NCBI GenBank assembly: GCA_007117185.1
Contig: SKHA01000156.1
Span: 1-5,002, forward strand
Origin: Spirochaeta sp.
Lineage (GTDB): Bacteria; Spirochaetota; Spirochaetia; DSM-27196; Alkalispirochaetaceae
Direction: 5' to 3'
DNA length: 5,002 bases
The notes under the pieces were generated by a model that saw nothing but the letters and a program-made list of their open reading frames with translations, was not told where the DNA came from and ran no database searches. Positions 1 to 5,002 of this stretch are shown in pieces; position 1 is the stretch's first letter; every line of letters begins with the position of its first letter. The position numbers and the translations under genes are program-made.

Positions 1-8
1 ATGAATAT

Positions 9-743
9 GTGCAGGTACAATCAATATCCCGTTCGTATGGGGCGGTGGTTGCTCTGACGTCCGTTTCCCTCTCGGTTCGCCGCAATGAGCTCCTGGCGCT
101 GGTGGGTCCTTCCGGAGCGGGCAAGTCCACCCTGCTGCGGATCCTTGCCGGAGTGGACAAGCAGGATTCCGGCGTCATCCGTGTTCGTAGCGATCTGGGA
201 GTGGAAGCTCCTTCGGAACGACACCCGGCGGTACTTGTGTTCCAGGACTATCTGCTCTTTCCGCACATGACCGTATTCGAGAATGTCGCTTTCGGACTCC
301 GGGCGCGGCGACGCCACCTGGGGCTTTCCCGCCGGGAGATCACCCGGCGGGTGAGGGACTGTCTGCGGCAGCTGCAGATCGCCGAAAAAGCAGGGGCCTG
401 GCCGGCGCACCTTTCGGGAGGACAGCAGCAGCGGGTGGCTCTGGCCCGGGCTCTTGTCCTGGAGCCGTCGCTGCTGCTGCTGGACGAGCCCTTTGCCAAC
501 CTTGACCGGCCGCTGAAACGGGAAACGGCGCGATTCCTGCGGGAACTGCAGCAGCGGCTGCAGGTGACCACGGTAGTGGTCTCCCACGATATTGAAGCGG
601 TGCTGGAGATCGCCGATCGCGTCGGGGTTATGAGCGGCGGACAGTTGCTGCAGATCGACTCGCCGTTGACGGTTCGGCAGTACCCCGCCTCGGCGGACGT
701 GGCGGATTTGATTGGAACGGGTCTGAAGGAGGTTGTTCGGTGA
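9..743 (+). CDS. ynjD: ABC importer ATP-binding protein, YnjD-like
   Basis: This is the cytoplasmic ATPase that powers the importer encoded by the next three genes. All nucleotide-binding motifs are visible in the 244 residues: Walker A GPSGAGKST (33-41), Q-loop glutamine 79 in VFQDYLLFPHMTV, signature LSGGQ (135-139), Walker B LLLLDE (155-160), D-loop ANLD (163-166) and switch histidine 193 in VVVSHD. The sequence style is that of the Fe3+/polyamine/sulfate (FbpC, PotA, CysA) group. Those proteins are usually about 350 residues with a C-terminal TOBE domain, whereas this one ends soon after the ATPase core, as E. coli YnjD (about 217 aa) does. The start is uncertain. The GTG at 9 has no ribosome site visible before it, and the frame stays open to the left edge (Glu-Tyr before it), so the true start may lie just outside. 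The ynjD name rests mainly on the adjacent YnjB-like gene. Confidence 0.9.
   Translation: MQVQSISRSYGAVVALTSVSLSVRRNELLALVGPSGAGKSTLLRILAGVDKQDSGVIRVRSDLGVEAPSERHPAVLVFQDYLLFPHMTVFENVAFGLRARRRHLGLSRREITRRVRDCLRQLQIAEKAGAWPAHLSGGQQQRVALARALVLEPSLLLLDEPFANLDRPLKRETARFLRELQQRLQVTTVVVSHDIEAVLEIADRVGVMSGGQLLQIDSPLTVRQYPASADVADLIGTGLKEVVR
726..733 (+). promoter_or_regulatory. Ribosome binding site of the substrate-binding protein gene
   Basis: AAGGAGGT is a full Shine-Dalgarno match inside the end of the ATPase gene, 6 bases before the GTG at 740. This spacing decides the start: the alternative in-frame ATG at 749 would sit about 15 bases away, which is too far. It also allows strong independent initiation of the binding protein, which importers usually need in excess over the membrane parts. 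Confidence 0.8.
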
Positions 744-1990
744 ACAGAATGGGCGGATACACGGTGGTTGCGGCAGCGGTGGTGCTACTGGTTCTTCTCC
801 CGCAGACGCACCTGGCGGCAGCTGGTCGTAGTGATCGGCGCGTCCCGGAGATAGACGTTGCAGAGCTTTCGTTTGAACAGATTGTCACGGTTGCTCGGGG
901 AACCACCGCCCGGATTTACATGTGGGGTGGCAGCGAAGCGGTGAACAGCTGGATCGACCAGTACGTAATCCCCGAGGTAGGTCGTCGTTACGGGGTAACC
1001 CTGGAGAGGGTGCCCATGGATGCGGCTGTCTTCGTGAATCGCCTGCGCGCCGAGAAGGAAGCGGGCCGGGAGACCGGAAGCATGGATCTGCTGTGGATCA
1101 ACGGTGAGAATTTCCGCAATGCCCGCCAGGAGGAGCTCCTGTGGGGGCCCTTCGCCTCTCGACTTCCAAACGTTTCCCTGGTGGATCCGGCGCTGGCGGA
1201 GATGGATTCGGGGTTTCCCGTGGAAGGGTACTCGGTGCCCTGGGGTCGGGCTCAGTTCAATTTTGATATCGACACCGCCCGAATCGCCGCCCCTCCTGCC
1301 AGTTTCCAGGAGCTGCCTGAATGGGTCCGCCGGCATCCCGGTCGCTTCACCTACCCGGAGCCGCGGGACTTCACCGGGTCGGCGTTCATTCGGCAGGCGT
1401 TCATTGCTCTCTCCGGTGGAGTTGCCCAGTTTCTCCCGGGCTACGACCAGCAGCTTTTGGACCGGAACGCCCCGGTGCTGTGGGAGTACCTCAACGAAAT
1501 CGCTCCTTACCTCTGGCAGCAGGGTGAGTCTTACCCGCGGGATCTGGCCGCGCTGGACGCACTCTTCCAGCGGGGTGAGGTTGACGTAACCATGTCCTTC
1601 ACCCAGACCAACGCCGCTACCAGAACAGCCCAGGGGCGCTATCCACCAACGGTACGCTCCTTTGTGATGCAGGATGGGTCAATCAGCAATACCCACGCCC
1701 TGGCGATACCCTGGAACGGCCCCAACAAAGCGGCGGCGCTGGTGGTTGCCAACTTTCTCATCTCGCCGGAGGCCCAGCTCTCCAAAAACGACCCGGCCAA
1801 CTGGGGAGACTTCACCGTCCTTGCCCTTTCCCGGCTGCCCGAACAGATCCGGCAGCAGTTCACCGCCCTCGACATGGGGGCGGCGACGGTACCCCTGGAA
1901 GAGCTGGAACGACACGCCGTGCCGGAAATTCCCTCGGAGTACTGGGAAGAGCTGGAGCGGCGCTGGGAAGCGGAAGTTCGCAGACGATGA
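740..1990 (+). CDS. ynjB: Periplasmic substrate-binding protein, YnjB family
   Basis: This is the solute receptor of the importer. It starts at GTG 740, overlapping the ATPase stop by 4 bp. The 416-residue product begins with a short N-region, a hydrophobic core (about 8-20) and a likely signal peptidase I site near LAAA-G (26-29). There is no lipobox cysteine, so it should be free in the periplasm. After a linker, the mature part begins with the first beta strand RIYMWGGSEAVNSWID (58-73). Then come DLLWINGENF (116-125), GPFASRLPN (136-144) and VEGYSVPWGRAQFNFD (161-176). From memory these segments match the characteristic YnjB signature (WGG near the N-terminus, WINGENF, PWG). The C-terminus (PSEYWEELERRWE) also fits. 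E. coli YnjB is about 388 residues, so the length is normal. The ligand is not known for the family; the general fold resembles type II binding proteins for small solutes. The match is by recall, not by a database search. Confidence 0.88.
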   Translation: MNRMGGYTVVAAAVVLLVLLPQTHLAAAGRSDRRVPEIDVAELSFEQIVTVARGTTARIYMWGGSEAVNSWIDQYVIPEVGRRYGVTLERVPMDAAVFVNRLRAEKEAGRETGSMDLLWINGENFRNARQEELLWGPFASRLPNVSLVDPALAEMDSGFPVEGYSVPWGRAQFNFDIDTARIAAPPASFQELPEWVRRHPGRFTYPEPRDFTGSAFIRQAFIALSGGVAQFLPGYDQQLLDRNAPVLWEYLNEIAPYLWQQGESYPRDLAALDALFQRGEVDVTMSFTQTNAATRTAQGRYPPTVRSFVMQDGSISNTHALAIPWNGPNKAAALVVANFLISPEAQLSKNDPANWGDFTVLALSRLPEQIRQQFTALDMGAATVPLEELERHAVPEIPSEYWEELERRWEAEVRRR

Positions 1991-2862
1991 GCTCGGGTAT
2001 CCATCGGCAGGGGTTGCCCCGGGGGTTGCCCGGTCTCGCAATTCTCCTGCGGCTCCTTCCGCTGCTTCTCTTCTTTCTCCTGACCCTGGGTGGCGGGTTT
2101 CTGCACGCTCTGGCCGCCTCTGTTGTGGCAGGCCCGCAGACCTGGCGGCTGCTCCTCCGCAGCGATCTGCTCTCCTCCATTCTACTCACCATCAGGGTTG
2201 GCGCTGTTTCGGCGCTGCTGGCTGTGGCTGTGGGAGCGGTGGGAGCGTACCTCCTGTGGCGGGCGCCGCGGTGGGTCTTTGTCCTGGGATCAATGTACCG
2301 TCTGCCCATCGTGCTGCCTCACATTGCCGTGGCGTACCTGGTGATGCTCTTCTGGGCGCGCACCGGTCTGGTTTCGTCGCTGCTCTTTCACCTGGGGGTG
2401 ATGGCGCAACCGGAGCAGTTTCCGGCGGTCCTCTTCGGCAGCAGCGGAACCGGCCTGATTCTGGCCTACTTCTACAAGGGGTTCCCCTTTGTGATGCTTC
2501 TCTGCCTGGGCGTTCTGCAGCGGATCTCTCCTGGTGAGGTGACCACTGCGGGGATGCTCGGGGCCGGTCCGGTTCGTACCTTTCTGCGGGTCATCCTGCC
2601 ACGGCTCTTTCCCATCCTCGGCCAGACCGGGATCATCCTCTTCCTGTTTTCCCTGGGTGGTTTTGATATTCCCTGGCTCCTGGGGGGCAGCAGACCGCAG
2701 ATGCTTCCGGTGACGGTGTACAGTCTCTTTTTTCAGGGTACCAGGGCCGATCAGGCGGTGGCCCTCACCGCCCTGGTGGTTCTGGCCCTCTTCGCGGTGG
2801 TCTTTGCTGTAGTAGCGTTCTCGCTTCTCCGGGTACTTACCCCCTGGGAGGAGCGGGAATGA
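1987..2862 (+). CDS. ABC importer permease, first subunit (N-terminal half of YnjC)
   Basis: This is an inner-membrane subunit of the importer and forms the channel together with the following permease. Its ATG overlaps the binding-protein stop as ATGA. The only upstream Shine-Dalgarno-like run is a weak GGAAG at 1972-1976, so translation probably depends on coupling to the gene before it. The 291 residues show six likely membrane segments: about 18-40, 64-90, 105-125, 155-178, 208-230 and 257-283. Between the fourth and fifth lies the cytoplasmic coupling (EAA) loop, EVTTAGMLGAGPVRTF (184-199) followed by ILP (203-205). It keeps the conserved glycine 192 but has T-T-A in place of the classic E-A-A. 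This loop is expected to dock on the ATPase. In E. coli YnjC the two permease domains are fused in one protein of about 511 residues; this gene corresponds to the first half. Confidence 0.87.
   Translation: MSSGIHRQGLPRGLPGLAILLRLLPLLLFFLLTLGGGFLHALAASVVAGPQTWRLLLRSDLLSSILLTIRVGAVSALLAVAVGAVGAYLLWRAPRWVFVLGSMYRLPIVLPHIAVAYLVMLFWARTGLVSSLLFHLGVMAQPEQFPAVLFGSSGTGLILAYFYKGFPFVMLLCLGVLQRISPGEVTTAGMLGAGPVRTFLRVILPRLFPILGQTGIILFLFSLGGFDIPWLLGGSRPQMLPVTVYSLFFQGTRADQAVALTALVVLALFAVVFAVVAFSLLRVLTPWEERE
2010..2031 (+). repeat. Short tandem direct repeat in the permease N-terminus
   Basis: GGGGTTGCCC occurs at 2010-2019 and again at 2022-2031, a 12-base period. It encodes the repeated peptide GLPRGLPG before the first membrane segment of the permease. 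It may be a small in-frame slippage duplication of four codons. No further function is visible. Confidence 0.5.
2846..2853 (+). promoter_or_regulatory. Ribosome binding site of the second permease gene
   Basis: GGGAGGAG lies inside the last codons of the first permease gene, 5 bases before the ATG at 2859. It supports that start and the 4-bp ATGA overlap between the two permease genes. Confidence 0.7.
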
Positions 2863-3656
2863 AGCTGCGCTGGGTAGCTCTGGTGGCGTTGCTGTTGCTC
2901 ATCTTCTTCCTGCCGTTACTGGCAGTTCTGCTGGGTGCTTTCTCACCGCGGTGGGTGTTCCCGGATCTGCTCCCCCGGGAGCTCAGCTTCCGGGGAGTTC
3001 TGTTTCTGCGGAGCAACAGCCGGGCGGTGATCCGTGCGCTGGGCTCTTCCCTCAGGTATTCCCTGGCCAGTGTCGTTACGGCGTTCCTTTTGTGTCTGGG
3101 TCCCGCTGAGGTCCTGGCCCGCTATCGATTTCGGGGGCGTCTGGCGGTTGAGGCGCTGCTGCTCTCGCCGGTTCTCATTCCGGCGATCACCTGGGCGCTG
3201 GGACTCTCGGTGGTTTTGATCCGCGTTGGTCTTGCCGACACCTTTCCCGGGGTGGTGATTGTCCTCACCGCCGCCTCGTATCCCTATATGCTGCGGGCTC
3301 TGATCGCGGGGTTTCAGCAACTTCCCCGGGACTATCGCGCCTGCGCGGTCAACCTGGGAGCGTCGCCATTGCGGCAGACGCTACTGGTCACCATCCCCAT
3401 GCTGATGCCCGCGATCGTCGCCGGTGGAACGGTGGTCTTCCTGGTGGCGTTCTCTGACTACTTTCTGGTCTTCCTGGTGGGCGGAGGAGCGGTGCAATCT
3501 TTCACGGGGTACCTGTTTCCGTATCTCTCCGCAGCGGATTACACCATCGGCAGTACCCTGACGCTCCTCTTCCTGCTGGTCCCGATGACGCTCTTCGGTC
3601 TCATTGAGCTGACTGTGGGCCGCTGGCACCGTCGCTGGGGCCAAACCGGCGGATGA
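2859..3656 (+). CDS. ABC importer permease, second subunit (C-terminal half of YnjC)
   Basis: This is the second inner-membrane channel subunit, expected to pair with the preceding permease. The 265 residues show six likely membrane segments: about 5-28, 64-90, 98-120, 130-150, 184-207 and 233-254. Between the fourth and fifth is the cytoplasmic coupling loop YRACAVNLGASPLRQTLLVT (159-178) followed by IP (179-180), with conserved glycine 167. This is closer to the EAA consensus than the loop of the first permease. The large extracytoplasmic loop after the first segment (about 29-63) fits this permease superfamily (BPD_transp_1). Start ATG 2859 has a good ribosome site and overlaps the upstream stop by 4 bp. 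The last 56 bp, encoding the basic tail LIELTVGRWHRRWGQTGG, overlap the 3' end of the hydrolase gene on the opposite strand. This is the last gene of the operon in the window. Confidence 0.87.
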   Translation: MKLRWVALVALLLLIFFLPLLAVLLGAFSPRWVFPDLLPRELSFRGVLFLRSNSRAVIRALGSSLRYSLASVVTAFLLCLGPAEVLARYRFRGRLAVEALLLSPVLIPAITWALGLSVVLIRVGLADTFPGVVIVLTAASYPYMLRALIAGFQQLPRDYRACAVNLGASPLRQTLLVTIPMLMPAIVAGGTVVFLVAFSDYFLVFLVGGGAVQSFTGYLFPYLSAADYTIGSTLTLLFLLVPMTLFGLIELTVGRWHRRWGQTGG

Positions 3657-4353
3657 AGCGCTGCGAGGCCCCTCGCACGATCGGCGCACCGTGACCCAGG
3701 CACGCAACCTGAACGCCCAGCTGGCCCACCCGACGGGCGGACCGCAGTCCCACCTGAAAATCCTCGTAGATGATCGCCCAGGAGAGCCCGGCGAAGGTGG
3801 TGGCCACATCGCCTCCGAGGAGAATTCCGTTATGCCGGGGGCTCACCAGACCGATCTGACCGGCGCAGTGCCCCGGCAGGTGGATCACCTGAAGCCCTCC
3901 GAAGTATGGCAGTTCGTCCCCCTCCCCGACGGTGCGGTCGATTCGCAACGGGGGCATACGGGAGTCGGAGGAGCGCAACAGTACCTTCACCAGCAACCGG
4001 AAGAGCGGCGACGGCGCCGGGGTATACTCCCGCAGCGTCTCACCCCCCTCTAGCAGCCCGGCGTCCAGGGGGTGGGCGATCACCGGCGCCCCGGTGAGCT
4101 CCCGCAGATCCGCAGCGCTGCCGCTGTGATCCAGGTGCGCGTGAGTCAAGACGATAGCGTCCACCTCGGTGGCGGTGCGTCCCAGCCCCGCTAAAGCAGC
4201 GACGATCTGCCCGGCGCAGCCGGGCGGACCGGTGTCGATCACCGTCACCGGTCCGTTCTCCTCCAGAAGAAGATAGGCGTTCACCGTGCCCAGGGGGATT
4301 CGATACACCCCGGGAACGACGGCGCGGGAGCTCCGGCGCCAGGGCAGAGGCAT
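3601..4353 (-). CDS. Metallo-beta-lactamase-fold hydrolase
   Basis: This is a probable cytoplasmic metal-dependent hydrolase; no signal peptide is visible. The 250-residue protein has every motif of the MBL superfamily: IDTG (39-42), the metal-binding THAHLDHSG (70-78, ligands H71, H73, D75, H76), H162 in LPGHCAGQIG, bridging D182 in GGDVA and H221 in GHGAP. The overall pattern, starting VYRIPLGTVNAYLL, is that of the broad glyoxalase II-like group rather than a true class B beta-lactamase. The two zinc sites should be complete, so activity is likely, but the substrate cannot be read from the sequence. The gene follows the coiled-coil protein gene by one base and is probably co-transcribed with it. 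Its last 56 bp, encoding a proline/serine/glycine-rich tail, overlap the end of the convergent permease gene. The start ATG at 4353 is supported by a ribosome site 7 bases upstream. Confidence 0.9.
   Translation of the reverse strand: MPLPWRRSSRAVVPGVYRIPLGTVNAYLLLEENGPVTVIDTGPPGCAGQIVAALAGLGRTATEVDAIVLTHAHLDHSGSAADLRELTGAPVIAHPLDAGLLEGGETLREYTPAPSPLFRLLVKVLLRSSDSRMPPLRIDRTVGEGDELPYFGGLQVIHLPGHCAGQIGLVSPRHNGILLGGDVATTFAGLSWAIIYEDFQVGLRSARRVGQLGVQVACLGHGAPIVRGASQRFIRRFGPSDGASGPQSAQ
3662..3677. repeat. Short inverted repeat just past the permease stop
   Basis: TGCGAG-GCCC-CTCGCA forms a 6-bp stem with a 4-base loop, 5 bases after the stop of the second permease. It is in the place where a terminator for the transporter operon would be expected, but no T-run follows on the + strand, so it is not a convincing intrinsic terminator. 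It also lies inside the hydrolase coding sequence (VRGAS), so chance is a real alternative. Confidence 0.35.
4225..4255. repeat. 10-bp perfect inverted repeat in the hydrolase gene
   Basis: CGGACCGGTG at 4225-4234 is the exact reverse complement of CACCGGTCCG at 4246-4255, with an 11-base loop between. On the hydrolase mRNA it lies early in the gene and encodes GPVTVIDTGP, a conserved strand of the fold. The arms arise partly from the GPV and TGP codons, so protein constraint plus high G+C may explain it. No T-run follows. Confidence 0.4.
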
Positions 4354-4354
4354 T

Positions 4355-5002
4355 CTATTGCACCCCCAGGGTGCGCAGGTATTCCCGCAGCGCTGCCTGA
4401 GCCTGGGTCTCCTCGCGTTGTGCCCTGGCCAGATCTTCCCGGATCAGCCGCAGTTCATCTTCCTGCCGGGAGAGATCGGTTGTATATCGGCGGTACAGCG
4501 TGGAGTTCCGGTCAAGTTGGGCCATGTTCGTCGCTATTCGTGCCTGGTCGGCGGTGATTGAAGCGACCTGCTGGTCCAGGGACTGCCGGGCCCGGCGGCG
4601 TTCCGCCAGGGTCTGCTGCAGTTCCTGGATATTCTGGAGTGTCCGTCGCACCGTGGGATCCAGCAGGCGGTTGGTGCTGTAGAACGCCAGCTGATCGTCG
4701 GGGATATTCCCCAGGGCCAGGCGCTGCTCTCGGACCTGTTCCTCCACCACTGTCAGCTGCCGGCTGCTGGTAGTGATCTGGGTTACGCTGCCCTCCTGCT
4801 GAACCCCCGAGCGCGGCTCCACCAGGGACCATCCGCTCTGCATGCGGTGAGCGATCACCACGCTGCGGGCCGGGGCGGTGGAAGCGATGCGGTAGGTTGT
4901 GGTGCGGCGGGCCCGCCGTTCAACCAGCAGCACCCCGTCAACGATGGAAACCGTGGACAGCTGCTCGTCAATCCCTCCGGTTGAACCGGTGATGCGCAGG
5001 TC
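4355..5002 (-). CDS. C-terminal part of an uncharacterised coiled-coil protein, DUF4139-like (partial)
   Basis: This gene is cut by the right edge. The frame is open from 5002 to the TAG at 4355-4357, giving the last 215 residues. A GTG at 4933 is internal and not the start, because 23 further codons beginning DLRITGSTGGIDEQ precede it without a stop. The visible part starts with a beta-rich stretch (about 16-90) containing VSIVDGVLLVERRARRTTTY, VVIAH, SGWSLVEP and then QLTVVEEQV. The segment QRLALGNIPDDQLAFYSTN follows. From about 118 to 212 it is a long charged, heptad-like coiled coil with many Gln, Arg, Glu and Leu (NIQELQQTLAERRRARQSL and onward), ending LRTLGVQ. From memory this layout matches the C-terminus of large uncharacterised bacterial proteins loosely related to DUF4139, but I cannot confirm it. 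No function is known. The location (secreted or cytoplasmic) cannot be judged without the N-terminus. It is followed one base later by the hydrolase gene. Confidence 0.8.
   Translation of the reverse strand, partial: DLRITGSTGGIDEQLSTVSIVDGVLLVERRARRTTTYRIASTAPARSVVIAHRMQSGWSLVEPRSGVQQEGSVTQITTSSRQLTVVEEQVREQRLALGNIPDDQLAFYSTNRLLDPTVRRTLQNIQELQQTLAERRRARQSLDQQVASITADQARIATNMAQLDRNSTLYRRYTTDLSRQEDELRLIREDLARAQREETQAQAALREYLRTLGVQ
4361..4367 (-). promoter_or_regulatory. Ribosome binding site of the hydrolase gene
   Basis: On the minus strand this reads GGGGGTG, one mismatch from GGAGGTG, and lies 7 bases before the ATG at 4353. It sits in the last codons of the upstream gene and supports translational coupling across the one-base gap. 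Confidence 0.55.

Noticed and set aside
1..57. Small open frame from the ATG at position 1 (18 codons) as a leader peptide
   Set aside because: It overlaps the ATPase gene in another frame, has no visible ribosome site, and shows no leader or attenuator structure.
21..587. Long minus-strand open frame (188 residues) opposite the ATPase gene
   Set aside because: It lies wholly antisense to a gene with complete ABC motifs, its product is low-complexity in Arg, Gln and Pro with no recognisable domain, and such shadow frames are common at this G+C.
785..1336. Minus-strand open frame (183 residues) opposite the binding-protein gene
   Set aside because: It is antisense to a well-supported gene and has no recognisable motifs.
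1674..2537. Plus-strand open frame of 287 residues spanning the end of the binding protein and most of the first permease
   Set aside because: It is out of frame with both real genes, Pro/Arg/Ser/Gly-rich with no domain, and the real frames have clear family features.
4080..4097. Inverted repeat TCACCGG-CGCC-CCGGTGA as a terminator
   Set aside because: It is inside the hydrolase coding region (LTGAPVI), has no T-run on either strand, and is easily explained by GC-rich codons.
4355..4933. A complete 192-residue gene starting at the GTG at 4933
   Set aside because: The frame continues without a stop to the window edge with protein-like sequence before the GTG, so this is an internal valine of a longer gene.
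4977..4989. Palindrome CCGGTTGAACCGG as an operator
   Set aside because: It lies within the open frame of the partial coiled-coil gene, away from any start, and its centre is too tight to be informative.

Overview
The window comes from a GC-rich bacterial chromosome (roughly 60-65% G+C by eye) and is packed with genes. The substrate-binding protein has an ordinary Sec signal peptide and no lipobox cysteine, so it looks like a free periplasmic protein. That suggests a Gram-negative (diderm) bacterium. The sequence alone does not fix the phylum.

Left part (about 1-3656, + strand): a complete or nearly complete ABC importer operon of the YnjBCD type. The order is ATPase, substrate-binding protein, permease, permease. 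Each gene overlaps the next by exactly 4 bp (GTGA at 740-743, ATGA at 1987-1990 and 2859-2862), so the four genes are probably co-transcribed and translationally coupled. The binding protein carries a sequence signature like that of E. coli YnjB. The two permeases correspond to the two halves of the fused E. coli permease YnjC. The transported substrate is unknown for this family and nothing here reveals it.

Right part (3601-5002, - strand): a second, convergent transcription unit. A gene that enters from beyond the right edge encodes the C-terminal part of a protein with a beta-rich region followed by a long coiled coil. It resembles the C-terminal end of large uncharacterised bacterial proteins of the DUF4139-like type. 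One base after its stop comes a complete metallo-beta-lactamase-fold hydrolase with all expected metal ligands. The 3' end of this hydrolase gene overlaps the 3' end of the last permease gene by 56 bp, tail to tail.

I see no RNA genes, mobile elements, CRISPR arrays or clear intrinsic terminators, and there is no gene-free stretch over 300 bases. The operon promoters lie outside the window. Nothing here makes a strong case for a new biological system. The points most worth checking are the split-permease version of an orphan transporter, the convergent 56-bp overlap, and the coupling of the hydrolase to the coiled-coil protein.
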